The notes: generated by a model not told the origin, from the sequence alone. Shown: positions 32,717-41,579, numbered from the stretch's first letter. The stretch: 64,000 nt of DNA from Streptomyces chartreusis (GCF_008704715.1 NZ_CP023689.1:7998001-8062000); one strand, 5' to 3'. Program-made: numbers and translations.

Positions 32717-35452
32717 ATGTCCCCCATCCCCCGCAGGTCCCTTCTCAAGGCGGCCGCGGTCGCCGGAGCCGCCGCACAGTTCAGCTGGGCGCCAGGGGCG
32801 AAGGACGCGCAGGCCGCGCCCCGAGCCGAGGCCGCCGATGCGGAGCCCGTGACCCTGGACTGGCTGGAGGACGGCGGCCTGGGCGCCGCACCCGGCTCCA
32901 CCGTCGGTGTGCCCTGGCCGAAGGGCACGTACCAGGAGGACCAGACGTTCGCGCTGACGGACGCCGACGGCAAGGCCGTCCCCGTGCAGTCGTGGCCGAT
33001 CGCCTACTGGCCCGACGGCTCCCTCAAGTGGACGGCGCACGCGGTCGGTTCGGGCGACGGCAAGCTCACCCTCACCGCGGGGGAGCCCGCCGCCCCCGCC
33101 AGGAAGGTCACCGTCGACAGGAGCGGCGGGACCATCGACGTCTCGACCGGCGTCATCACCGCGAGGATCGGCAAGTCGGGCGCGACCCTCGTCAAGTCGG
33201 TCACCCGCGGCTCCACGGAGATCGCCAGGAACGGCCGGCTCGTGCTGATCCGCCAGCCCGAGATCGAGGACGAGGACCAGGGCGCGGTCAGGACGGAGCG
33301 TTTCGAGGGCGCGATCTCCGAGGTCACGGTCGAGCAGGAGGGACCGGTCCGCGCGGTCGTCCGGATCGACGGAAAGCACCGCAAGGGCAGCCGCAGCTGG
33401 CTCCCCTTCTCCATCCGGCTCTACTTCTACGCGGGCGCCGACTCCTTCCGCATGGTGCACACGATCACCTTCGACGGCACGCAGGAGCCGGGCAGGGCGA
33501 GCGGCGACTTCATCCGCGGCATCGGCGTGCGCTTCACGGTGCCGATGCGGGACCAGTCCTACGACCGTCACATCCGCATCGGCGGCGAGGGCACCGGCAT
33601 GCTCCGCGAGGCCGTCAAGGGCATCACCGGACTGCGCCGCGACCCCGGGGCGGCCGTACAGGCGGCGCAGTTCGCAGGGGAGAAGCTGCCCGACCCGGCC
33701 ACCTGGGACCAGCGCGTCACCACCCGCCTCCAGTACATCCCCGAGTGGGGCGACTACACCCTCTCCCAGCTCTCCGCCGACGGCTTCACCCTGCGCAAGC
33801 GGACCAAGAAGGGGTACGGCTGGATCGGCGCCGGCGGTGGGCGGCGGGCCTCCGGGTTCGCCTACGTCGGCGGTGCCGGCGGCGGACTCTCGCTCGGGCT
33901 GCGGGACTTCTGGGAGAAGTACCCCGCCCAGCTCGACATCCGCGACGCCCACACCGACGCGGCCGAGGTCACCATGTGGCTCTGGTCGCCCGAGGCCCAG
34001 CCCATGGACCTGCGCTTCTACCACGACGGCATGGGCCAGGACACCTACCCCGAGCAGCTCGAGGGCCTCAACATCACCTACGAGGACTACGAGCCGGAGT
34101 TCGGCACGCCCTACGGCATCGCCCGTACCTCGGAACTGCTCTTCTGGGCCAACGAGTCGACGCCCGCGCCGGCCGCCCTGGCCCGGCAGGTCGAGGCCGT
34201 ACGGGTGCTGCCGCAGCTCGCCGCGCCGCCCGGGCAGCTCATCCGGGCCAAGGTCTTCGGGCCGGGGCTCTACTCCGAGCCGGACCGCTCCACACCCGCG
34301 AAGGCGAAGATCGAGGACCACCTCGACTTCCTCTTCACCTACTACAAGGACCAGGTGGAGCAGCGCCGTTGGTACGGCTTCTGGGACCACGGCGACATCA
34401 TGCACACCTACGACACCGTCAGACACCAGTGGCGGTACGACATCGGCGGCTACGCCTGGGACAACTCCGAGCTCTCGCCCGACCTCTGGCTCTGGTTCGC
34501 GTATCTGCGCTCCGGCCGCGCGGACATCTTCCGCTTCGCCGAGGCGATGACCCGGCACACCGGCGAGGTCGACGTCTACCACCTCGGCGAATGGGCCGGC
34601 CTCGGCACCCGGCACGGCGTCCAGCACTACGCCGACAGCGCCAAGCAGCAGCGGATCGCCAACACGACGTACCGCCGCTACTACTACTTCCTCACCGCGG
34701 ACGAGCGCGTCGGCGACCTCATGCACGCCAACGTCGACTCCGACGAGACCTTCCTCGTCCTGGACCCGATCCGCAAGATCCGCACCGAGCCGTACACCCC
34801 GGACCGGCACGCGCTGTCGATCGGCTTCGGCACGGACTGGAGCGGGCTCGTCTCGGCGTGGCTGACCGAGTGGGAGCGCAAGGGCCCCAAGTGGGAGAAG
34901 GCCAAGGCGCGGGTGCTGTCGACGATGGAGACCATCGCCGCGCAGCCGAACGGGTTCGTGCAGGGCAGCGGGCTGTACGACCTCGACACGGGCAGGTTCG
35001 CGATCGCGGCGGAGCCGGTGGTCGGGGTCTCGCACCTGTCCGCCGTCTTCGGGCTCAATGAACTGTGCGCCGAGCTCATCGACCTCGTCGACATGCCGGA
35101 GTTCGACGAGGCGTACTTCGACTACTGCCGGTACTTCAACGCCACGAAGGCGGAGCAGGCGGCGCGGTACGGGTCCAACTTCGGGTCGCTGCTGCTGTTC
35201 CAGGGACACTCGCGGCTGGACGCCTACGCGGCCGTGCGGACGGGGGACGCGAAGCTGGCCGCCCGCGCGTGGGAGAAGTTCTACAACTCCGACGGGTACA
35301 AGGAGTCGGCGCCCTGGAAGACGAAGGCGCTGAGTGGGCCGACTGGCTTGGTACCGGGTAGTGAGGCCGCCTGGGTGTCGACGAATGACACGGCGCTGTA
35401 CGGGCTTGCCGCCATCGAGAACCTGGCGCTGCTCGGGGACAGGATGCCGTGA
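32717..35452 (+). CDS. Tat-exported PcRGLX/YetA-like protein, candidate exo-rhamnogalacturonan lyase (PL26-like)
   Basis: 911 residues. Tat signal with PRRSLLKAAAVAGAAAQF, cleavage near residue 35. The body matches my memory of the three-part PcRGLX/YetA architecture: an N-terminal RIFT-related barrel (about 45-130, with TVGVPWPKGT and SWPIAYWPDGSLKW), a beta-sandwich (about 130-480) and a C-terminal alpha/alpha toroid (about 500-905, with WDHGDIMHTYDT, YAWDNSEL, HHxxYY-like RRYYYFLT). Fungal PcRGLX is an exo-rhamnogalacturonan lyase that removes disaccharides from pectin. Last gene of the importer operon after a 120-base gap with AAGGAAAGG before ATG. Exact substrate unproved. Confidence 0.78.
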   Translation: MSPIPRRSLLKAAAVAGAAAQFSWAPGAKDAQAAPRAEAADAEPVTLDWLEDGGLGAAPGSTVGVPWPKGTYQEDQTFALTDADGKAVPVQSWPIAYWPDGSLKWTAHAVGSGDGKLTLTAGEPAAPARKVTVDRSGGTIDVSTGVITARIGKSGATLVKSVTRGSTEIARNGRLVLIRQPEIEDEDQGAVRTERFEGAISEVTVEQEGPVRAVVRIDGKHRKGSRSWLPFSIRLYFYAGADSFRMVHTITFDGTQEPGRASGDFIRGIGVRFTVPMRDQSYDRHIRIGGEGTGMLREAVKGITGLRRDPGAAVQAAQFAGEKLPDPATWDQRVTTRLQYIPEWGDYTLSQLSADGFTLRKRTKKGYGWIGAGGGRRASGFAYVGGAGGGLSLGLRDFWEKYPAQLDIRDAHTDAAEVTMWLWSPEAQPMDLRFYHDGMGQDTYPEQLEGLNITYEDYEPEFGTPYGIARTSELLFWANESTPAPAALARQVEAVRVLPQLAAPPGQLIRAKVFGPGLYSEPDRSTPAKAKIEDHLDFLFTYYKDQVEQRRWYGFWDHGDIMHTYDTVRHQWRYDIGGYAWDNSELSPDLWLWFAYLRSGRADIFRFAEAMTRHTGEVDVYHLGEWAGLGTRHGVQHYADSAKQQRIANTTYRRYYYFLTADERVGDLMHANVDSDETFLVLDPIRKIRTEPYTPDRHALSIGFGTDWSGLVSAWLTEWERKGPKWEKAKARVLSTMETIAAQPNGFVQGSGLYDLDTGRFAIAAEPVVGVSHLSAVFGLNELCAELIDLVDMPEFDEAYFDYCRYFNATKAEQAARYGSNFGSLLLFQGHSRLDAYAAVRTGDAKLAARAWEKFYNSDGYKESAPWKTKALSGPTGLVPGSEAAWVSTNDTALYGLAAIENLALLGDRMP

Positions 35453-35460
35453 CGGTTCGT

Positions 35461-35500
35461 GGGGAACTGCGGACCGTTGTGGCTGGTCGCGCAGTTCCCC
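35461..35500 (+). terminator. Terminator-like hairpin, part of intergenic repeat family B
   Basis: 11-bp stem 35461-35471 with 35490-35500, 18-base loop, between the convergent PcRGLX-like gene and the large membrane-protein gene. Confidence 0.6.
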
Positions 35501-35514
35501 GCACCCCTTTCAGG
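35478..35514 (-). repeat. Intergenic repeat family B, copy 1 (inverted)
   Basis: Read on the minus strand it is AAAGGGGTGCGGGGAACTGC followed by GCGACCAGCC. It matches the copy at 41461-41493 with one or two changes. This is a sequence often met between Streptomyces genes. Confidence 0.7.
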
Positions 35515-35520
35515 GGCGTT

Positions 35521-38004
35521 TCAGTGCATGTTGCCCAGGAAGTCCCGCATCTTTCGGGCGTCCCTGAGGCGTTGCTCGTACGTCGCTCCGATGGCCAGCA
35601 GGAGGAGGCCGGCCAGGGCCGGGGGTACCCAGCGGGGGAGTGCGTCGGTCACCTGGGCGATGTACGGGGCGAGTTCGTGCAGGGCGTCCAGGGCCAGTAC
35701 CGCGCCGCCGAGCATGAGCGGTGCCTGGAGGTGGTGACGGGCGCCGAGCAGGGTGACCGCCAGGGCCGCGAGGCCGAGCAGCAGGGGGCGGGTCCACTGC
35801 GGGTCGCCCCAGGCCGCGAGGAGGCTCGGCACGAGGGTGGCGGCGAGTCCGGGGCCGTACGCCGTCCAGGACGAGGTCTGCGGATCGCGCCGCCTGCGCA
35901 GGGCGCCGACCAGCAGCGCCGGGACGCTGACCGGCAGGGTGTACGCCTCGGGGGTCCCGACGTCCCAGGCCGCCAGGCGCACCCAAGTGGCCAGCACGAA
36001 CAGCGCGGCGGAGGCGTAGGCCACGGACCGGCGTTCCGGGCGGACGGCGACACCGGCGGTGATCACACCGCACAGCGCCAGCACCAGGGCCAGCATCGGC
36101 AGGTCGGCCGGGGCCGCGGCCAGTGCGACGGCGAGCAGCGCGGCGAGCGCGCCCGTCACCTCGACCGGCACCGTCGCCCGCGCGTCACCGAGCCGTGCCG
36201 CGAGCAGAGCCGCCGCCACCGGGACCACCAGGACCAGCAGGGCGACGTACTGCGACTGCCAGCCGGCCGCAGCCCCCGCCGCACAGGCCAGTCCGGCGGC
36301 GTACGCGAGCCCGGCCGGTGCCGTGACCGGGGCGAGGTGCGTCTCCCAGGAGGCCGCCGCGAAGAGCGCCGTCAGCACGGCGAGCACGGTGAGGGTCGCG
36401 GCCTCGGTGGTCAGCGAGAGGAAGGCGAGGGGGAGGGAGGTGAGGAGGGCGAGGACCGTGGCGGTCGTGCGCGGGGTGGGGAAACCGATGGGAGCGGCCG
36501 TAGCGGCTGAGGGCTGTTCCGCGGAGGTGGTCGTGGGTTCCTCCGTGGAGGCCGCCGCTGGCTCCTCCGTCGTGTCCGGCTGCTCGGACGGCCGTATCCA
36601 CGCGGCCGCCGAGAGGGCGCCGGCCGTGGTGATCGCAAGTACCACCAGGCCCATGGCGTAGGGGAGTTCGAGCACGGCGGGCAGGACCAGCGCCGTCGCC
36701 CATGCCAGGACCAGCGATCCGGTCAGGGCCCGGGTCCGCCACGCGGCGTCGCGTGCCGCGAGGAGCAGTACGGCGGCGACGATCGCCAGGACGACCGGCA
36801 CCGTCTCCGTGTCCGGCGGCCACGGAGCGTCGACCGCCATGGCCTGCCGCACATCGCCCGGCGCCCCGGACCACACCTGCTCCACCCAGGCGACCGGACC
36901 CACCAGCGCGAGCGCCACCGGCGGCAGCGTCCACAGCAGGGCCAGTCCCTGTACGGCGGCGGAGGCCCGGACGAGCCCGTCGCGCAACGCCTGCGGCAGC
37001 CGGTCCGCCCAGATCGCCGCCGGCAGGGCGATCCCGCACACCAGATACACCGGAACCGTCCACGCCTCCGGCAGCACGGGACGGGCGGTGCCGCCGAGCG
37101 CGGCGACCGTGAGGAGGCCGGCGGCGACGGAGAGGCCGAGGGCCTGCTTCGCGGCGGCCTGCTGCCACGCCGCCGTGACCGCGATGCCCGCGGCCAAGAG
37201 GAGGAGCGCCGCCGCACGGGCGGCGGCGCTCGGGCCGGTGGCCGTCCAGGACAGCCAGCCGGCGGCCCACACGCCCCAGGCGCCCATGCCGTACGCGCCG
37301 ATCACCGCGGTGATCCGCACGGACCCGGCAGGCGCCCGGAGCGCCACACCCGCGTCGAACCCGGCCGTCACCAGCACGGCGGCCGTGATCCCGAACAGGC
37401 TCGCGTCGGCCGCCACCGCCCACAGCGTGAGCGGGAGTTGGGCGGCGAGCAGAGCGGCGGGCAGGGGCAGACGCAGCTCGCAGGTGCGCGGCAGCAGGCC
37501 GTACGCCGTCCACAGGGCCGCCAGCACCGCCGAAGCGGCCGCGAGATACCCCGTGGCGTCCACGTCGGCCAGTCCGACCTCGTGCAGCGCGTAGGCGTCG
37601 AGCACCGTCAGTACGAGCCCGAGGCCCGCCACCGACTCGGCCGTCGACCGCAGCCCGCGCTTCAGCAGCGGCACCGGCGCGGCGAGCACCGCCACCGTGA
37701 CCGCGCCGAGCACCAGGGCCCGCCCGGCGATCCCCATGTGCCCCCAGCTGACCAGTGTGAACGCCATCGCGGCGATCGTCAGCAGGACACCGCCCAGCAC
37801 GAGCAGGACGTTCTGGACCCGGGGCGCCGAGGCCTCGGGGCGAGGTGGGGCGAGAGGCGCCGGAGCGGACCGGGGCGCCGCCGCTTGCAGCGCGGTGACC
37901 AGCCAGGCTCGGCGGTGCAGCAACTGGGCCCGGCGGGCGTCCAGTTGGCGCAGCTCGAGGTCGAGGAGCCGCAACTCCTCGGCCGGGGGCGGAAAGTGCG
38001 TCAT
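35521..38004 (-). CDS. Large polytopic membrane protein of unknown function
   Basis: 827 residues, of which residues about 70-820 consist of some twenty or more hydrophobic segments. The N-terminal 60 residues are charged and helical (EELRLLDLELRQLDARRAQLLHRR in part), followed by a Pro/Ala linker. Near the middle is a Thr/Ser/Glu-rich insert (about residues 510-545). The C-terminus is basic (TYEQRLRDARKMRDFL). No transporter or transferase motif is recognised. ATG 38004 is preferred; an ATG 15 codons upstream is possible. Divergent from the SRPBCC gene. Confidence 0.75.
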   Translation of the reverse strand: MTHFPPPAEELRLLDLELRQLDARRAQLLHRRAWLVTALQAAAPRSAPAPLAPPRPEASAPRVQNVLLVLGGVLLTIAAMAFTLVSWGHMGIAGRALVLGAVTVAVLAAPVPLLKRGLRSTAESVAGLGLVLTVLDAYALHEVGLADVDATGYLAAASAVLAALWTAYGLLPRTCELRLPLPAALLAAQLPLTLWAVAADASLFGITAAVLVTAGFDAGVALRAPAGSVRITAVIGAYGMGAWGVWAAGWLSWTATGPSAAARAAALLLLAAGIAVTAAWQQAAAKQALGLSVAAGLLTVAALGGTARPVLPEAWTVPVYLVCGIALPAAIWADRLPQALRDGLVRASAAVQGLALLWTLPPVALALVGPVAWVEQVWSGAPGDVRQAMAVDAPWPPDTETVPVVLAIVAAVLLLAARDAAWRTRALTGSLVLAWATALVLPAVLELPYAMGLVVLAITTAGALSAAAWIRPSEQPDTTEEPAAASTEEPTTTSAEQPSAATAAPIGFPTPRTTATVLALLTSLPLAFLSLTTEAATLTVLAVLTALFAAASWETHLAPVTAPAGLAYAAGLACAAGAAAGWQSQYVALLVLVVPVAAALLAARLGDARATVPVEVTGALAALLAVALAAAPADLPMLALVLALCGVITAGVAVRPERRSVAYASAALFVLATWVRLAAWDVGTPEAYTLPVSVPALLVGALRRRRDPQTSSWTAYGPGLAATLVPSLLAAWGDPQWTRPLLLGLAALAVTLLGARHHLQAPLMLGGAVLALDALHELAPYIAQVTDALPRWVPPALAGLLLLAIGATYEQRLRDARKMRDFLGNMH

Positions 38005-38104
38005 GCCAGGAGTGTGGTCCGCGTCACGCCGCAGGACATGAGTGCGCATACTCAGTCCGTACTCAGATACGGCACAAACGCCCTGGCGGGGGCAGACTCG
38101 GCCC

Positions 38105-38563
38105 ATGGACTGGAGCCACTACCGCTTCCGCGCCCTGTGGGCCCTGCCCGCGCCGCCCGCCGCCGTCTACGACGCCCTCGAACGGGCCGAGGACTACCCC
38201 GGCTGGTGGCCGCAGGTCCGCGAGGTGACCAGGACCGACGACACCAGCGGCGTGATCACGATCCGCTCGGTCCTGCCGTACGCCATGACCTTCACCGCGC
38301 GCGAGGTGCTCCGGGACCGTGCGGCCGGAGTGCTGGAGGTCGCCATGAGCGGCGACATCGACGGCTGGGCGCGCTGGACCGTCACCCCGCGCGGCGGCGG
38401 GAGTCTGGCTCGCTACGAGCAGGTCGTCGACGTGAACAAGCCGTTGCTGCGGCGGCTCGCGGTGCCCGGGCGGCCCTTCTTCCGTGCCAACCACTGGCTG
38501 ATGATGCGCTCCGGACGGCGCGGTCTCACGGCCCACCTGGCCGGAGGTCATCAAGCGGTTTGA
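38105..38563 (+). CDS. SRPBCC (START-like) family protein
   Basis: 152 residues with the polyketide-cyclase/START fold: an N-terminal strand RFRALWALPAPPAAVYDAL, helix EDYPGWWPQV (typical of the family), and a C-terminal helix. These proteins bind hydrophobic ligands in a deep pocket; the ligand here is unknown. CAGACT ends 6 bases before ATG 38105 and no ribosome binding site is present, indicating a leaderless transcript. Confidence 0.83.
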   Translation: MDWSHYRFRALWALPAPPAAVYDALERAEDYPGWWPQVREVTRTDDTSGVITIRSVLPYAMTFTAREVLRDRAAGVLEVAMSGDIDGWARWTVTPRGGGSLARYEQVVDVNKPLLRRLAVPGRPFFRANHWLMMRSGRRGLTAHLAGGHQAV

Positions 38564-38602
38564 AGGAAACGCGCGGGGACCTGTATTGTTCAGTGCGTTC
38601 CC

Positions 38603-38674
38603 GGGCGATTAGCTCAGTGGGAGAGCGCTTCGTTCACACCGAAGAGGTCACTGGTTCGAACCCAGTATCGCCCA
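38603..38674 (+). tRNA. tRNA-Val(CAC), copy 2
   Basis: Base-for-base identical to 28375-28446: acceptor GGGCGAT/ATCGCCC, anticodon CAC. Followed by a rho-independent terminator. Confidence 0.95.
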
Positions 38675-38684
38675 CCGGGAAGAG

Positions 38685-38714
38685 GCCGGTCCGCAGCAGC
38701 GGACCGGCTTTTTT
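38685..38714 (+). terminator. Rho-independent terminator of tRNA-Val(CAC) copy 2
   Basis: Perfect 10-bp stem 38685-38694 with 38699-38708, loop AGCA, then six T. The most canonical terminator in the window. Confidence 0.9.
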
Positions 38715-38739
38715 CGTCGTGGTGGCGGACCCTCCTTCC

Positions 38740-39465
38740 TCATGCCGCCGCCGGCAGGTCCGGGCGCAGTGGCCACGCCGGGTCCACCGCCTCGTCGTTG
38801 CCGCTGCGGGCGAACCACGCCTGGAGGCCGCGCGCCTGCGCCGCGTGCCACACCGCCTGGAGCGTGTGCAGCTCCGCGGGGGACAGCCGCTCCAGCCGGG
38901 CCGCGAAACGCCGCCCCACGGCCCGTACCACCTCCAGTGACGCCAGTGCGTCGGCCGCCGCCTCGTGCGCGCCGTCCAGCGTGACGCCGTAGTGCTCGCA
39001 CAGGTCCGTCAGGGTGCGACGGCCCTTGCGGTAGCGGTCCAGGTGTTTGTCGAGGACGCGCGGGTCCAGCACCAGCATCGGAGTCGTCTCGAACCAGTGG
39101 TCCAGCGACGACGCGCGATGGCGGCGCAACTCGCGGTCCAGCAACGTCAGATCGAACGGTGCGTTCATCACCACGATCGGCCGGTTCACCGCGGCCTGCG
39201 CCGCCAGTTCCTCGGCTATCTCATGCATCACCGGCGCCGGCCAGCGGCCGTTGCGCTGCAGATGCTCATCCGTCAGTCCGTGCACCGCCGTCGCCGCCTC
39301 CGGCACCGGTACGCCCGGGTTGACCAGCCACCGGATCACCCGGGGCCGGGCCCCCGGGGCGTCCTGGACGACGACGGCCGCCGAGACGATCCGGTCGGTC
39401 TCGACGTCCACGCCTGTTGTCTCCGTGTCGAATGCCGCCAGCGGGCCCTCATACCAGCACGCCAT
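38740..39465 (-). CDS. DEDDh 3'-5' exonuclease (DnaQ/epsilon-like)
   Basis: 241-residue exonuclease of the DnaQ superfamily. The acidic residues sit in Exo I (FDTETTG), Exo II (NAPFDLTLLDREL) and Exo III (HEAAADALASLEVV), with the catalytic His five residues before Asp as in DEDDh enzymes; HGLTDEHLQ also fits. It is not attached to a polymerase and lacks a BRCT or UvrC part, so a stand-alone repair or RNA-processing nuclease is likely. ATG 39465. Its 3' end faces the tRNA-Val terminator. Confidence 0.88.
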   Translation of the reverse strand: MACWYEGPLAAFDTETTGVDVETDRIVSAAVVVQDAPGARPRVIRWLVNPGVPVPEAATAVHGLTDEHLQRNGRWPAPVMHEIAEELAAQAAVNRPIVVMNAPFDLTLLDRELRRHRASSLDHWFETTPMLVLDPRVLDKHLDRYRKGRRTLTDLCEHYGVTLDGAHEAAADALASLEVVRAVGRRFAARLERLSPAELHTLQAVWHAAQARGLQAWFARSGNDEAVDPAWPLRPDLPAAA

Positions 39466-39633
39466 AACTACACAACCCCTCGTTCACCCACGGCAGCTGA
39501 CGTACCGTCTTCTGCCCGTTTGGTGATACCCGGGCCGTTTGCGACGTACGCCGGAAGGACACAACAGGAGTGCGGGTCTTTGCAGTTCAGCGGCCCGGTA
39601 CGGGGATTCACCTTGCGTGGAAGGCTGTTGGTC

Positions 39634-40200
39634 ATGGCGATAGCGCAGCCCGAGCGGGGCGGGCTGCTGCCCGAACGCACGGGCCCCCATCGCGGTTCAC
39701 TCGCCACCACCGCCTGCATGGAGACATTGCAGGTGGGCTATCTGCACGCCGTCGCCGCGGCGTCGGGATGCTCGCTGTCCCAGCCATTTCCGGACAACGG
39801 CATCGACTGGCACGTCAGCCACAGCGCGCCCGGCCACACGGTCGACGACGAGGTCACCATCAAGGTGCAGCTCAAGGCGACCTATCAGCTCGCGCCGAAC
39901 CCGCCCGGCCGCTTCTTCTCCTTCACGCTCGACAACGACCATCTGGCGAAGCTCGCCCGGACCCCGGTCTCGGTGCACAAGATCCTGGTCGTGATGATCG
40001 TCCCGCGGTCGCAGGAACAGTGGCTGCGCGCCGGTCACGACCGCCTCGACCTGCGGCACTGCTGCTACTGGGTCAACCTGGCCGGGCACCCGATCACCGG
40101 GCGGCGCCGCACCACCGTGCGGATACCGACCTCACGCATCTTCGACGACCGGGCGCTCTGCGAGATCATGACGCGCGTCGGGACGGGAGGCAGACCATGA
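39634..40200 (+). CDS. DUF4365 protein, PD-(D/E)XK nuclease-like
   Basis: 188 residues. The layout E30 in ATTACMETL, D58 in NGIDWHV and Q79-L-K81 in VTIKVQLKAT fits the PD-(D/E)XK restriction-endonuclease-like core of DUF4365 proteins (Q in place of the second acidic residue occurs in relatives). If active, it would cut DNA or RNA with metal; this is not demonstrated. ATG 39634 has GGAAGG 10 bases upstream. Its stop overlaps the next start as ATGA, so the two products probably work together. Confidence 0.75.
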   Translation: MAIAQPERGGLLPERTGPHRGSLATTACMETLQVGYLHAVAAASGCSLSQPFPDNGIDWHVSHSAPGHTVDDEVTIKVQLKATYQLAPNPPGRFFSFTLDNDHLAKLARTPVSVHKILVVMIVPRSQEQWLRAGHDRLDLRHCCYWVNLAGHPITGRRRTTVRIPTSRIFDDRALCEIMTRVGTGGRP

Positions 40201-41420
40201 CGCACCGCCCCCTGGAGGAGCCGATACGACCAGCGAGGCCGCACCCGGCCGACGCGTCCTGGGAGCGTCCCCCCGCGCCCGGCGAGGTCGACCCCGCCGT
40301 CCTCAGCGCCCTGCTGCACAGGCACGGCTGGCAGCGGCGCGGGGGAGCGGCCGGGCGCTACGGCCGCTGGACCCCGCCCGGCCCGGGCGGCAACGGCACC
40401 AGCCTGCTCGTCCCCGAGTCCCGCGCCTTCCCCGACAGCGACGACCTGCTCGGCGAGGCGCTCATCGCCCTGTCCCGCAGTGGCACGCCCTCCGCGCGCG
40501 AGGTGCTGGTCGGGCTCGCCGTGCCCAGCGACGAGGTGCGCTGGTGGCGGGACGCGCCGAGCGGGCCGGCCGGAGCCGCGCCCTGGACCGTCGAGGAGGA
40601 ACTGCGCACCGCCGCCCGCCAGATGCTCCTCGCCGCGGCTCTCGCCACCCGCGCCCGGGCCGGCTACTACGGCGCCCGGCACCGCCGCTCGGCCGCCGCC
40701 ATGCTGGAGAGCGTCCTCGTCGGCTCCGGCGGTCACCACCTCGCCGCCTTCGTGCCGGTCGGGGCGGCCCGACCGCTCGCCGTGCGCCTCCACCAGGCCC
40801 TGTACGCCGCCCGCGAGGCCATCGACTACCAGCGGGCCACCGGCGGCATGGACGCCTTCGACGGTGCCGTCGAGGCGGGTGTCAGCAGGGAGCTCACGGA
40901 AGCGCTGGTGATGCTGGTGCGCGGCACCGAGGGCGCGCGCATCGCCGTCGACTGGTCGCCCGCGGCCGGGGTGCCCGCGGACTGCGCGGCCGGGGTCGAG
41001 CCCGTCGAGTTCTCGCCGGGCGACCTGCCCGTGCTGCGCGAGGCCGGCGCCCGCTATCTGCGCGAGGAGCCGTCCGTGCCGGTCAGGATCACGGGCGCGG
41101 TCGTCCGAATGCGCAGGTCGGGGCCGCGCGGCGAGGGCACCGTACGGCTGCGCGTCATAGCGGGCGCCGAGGTGCCGCACGTCCGGCTGACCCTGGACGA
41201 GGAGGCGTACCGCATCGCGGGCCACGCCCATCTCGTCGGTCTCCCCGTCCGGGTGCACGGACGGCTGGAGAGCCGGGGCGGCTTCCGCAAGATCACCGAC
41301 GCCTCCGGGGTCGTACCGGTCCAGGTGGACGAGGCCGAGCGGGACCGGCTGATGAAGTCGCTCCAGGAGGATCTGGACTTCTTCGAGGAGGCGTGCGGCG
41401 GGGAGGACGCCGGCGACTGA
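40197..41420 (+). CDS. Hypothetical protein with possible OB-like C-terminal region
   Basis: 407 residues, no known domain recognised. The N-terminal 100 residues (PAVLSALLHRHGWQRRGG and GRYGRWTPP) are followed by a mainly helical section. Residues about 290-390 (VRITGAVVRMRRSG, VRLRVIAGAEV, VGLPVRVHGRLESRGGF) read as alternating strands like an OB-fold, and the C-terminus is acidic. Overlaps the DUF4365 gene by 4 bases and has no other near partner. Repeat family B and the thrS leader follow. Confidence 0.7.
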   Translation: MTHRPLEEPIRPARPHPADASWERPPAPGEVDPAVLSALLHRHGWQRRGGAAGRYGRWTPPGPGGNGTSLLVPESRAFPDSDDLLGEALIALSRSGTPSAREVLVGLAVPSDEVRWWRDAPSGPAGAAPWTVEEELRTAARQMLLAAALATRARAGYYGARHRRSAAAMLESVLVGSGGHHLAAFVPVGAARPLAVRLHQALYAAREAIDYQRATGGMDAFDGAVEAGVSRELTEALVMLVRGTEGARIAVDWSPAAGVPADCAAGVEPVEFSPGDLPVLREAGARYLREEPSVPVRITGAVVRMRRSGPRGEGTVRLRVIAGAEVPHVRLTLDEEAYRIAGHAHLVGLPVRVHGRLESRGGFRKITDASGVVPVQVDEAERDRLMKSLQEDLDFFEEACGGEDAGD

Positions 41421-41460
41421 AGGCGGCCTGAACTGGTCGACGCGGGGTTCGGCAGCGCCG

Positions 41461-41493
41461 GAAAGGGGCGCGGGGAACTGCGCGACCAGCCAC
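41461..41493 (+). repeat. Intergenic repeat family B, copy 2
   Basis: GAAAGGGGCGCGGGGAACTG followed by CGCGACCAGCCAC, in the gap after the hypothetical gene and before thrS. Copy 1 is inverted at 35478-35514. Confidence 0.7.
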
Positions 41494-41579
41494 GACGGCG
41501 CCGCAGACGACGACCGACCCGTCACGGCCCTCCCAGCGGAGCGGAGCGCACCGTTTCGCGGTCGGCCGTCCGAGGTCGG

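Noticed and set aside
32236-35209. Long Arg/Pro-rich frames on both strands over the PcRGLX-like gene
   Set aside because: They overlap the well-supported exported protein in other frames and contain no recognisable domain or signal.
28375-38674. Integrated element between the two identical tRNA-Val(CAC) genes
   Set aside because: No integrase, excisionase, transfer or phage genes and no change in codon use in the 10 kb between them; the genes there look chromosomal.
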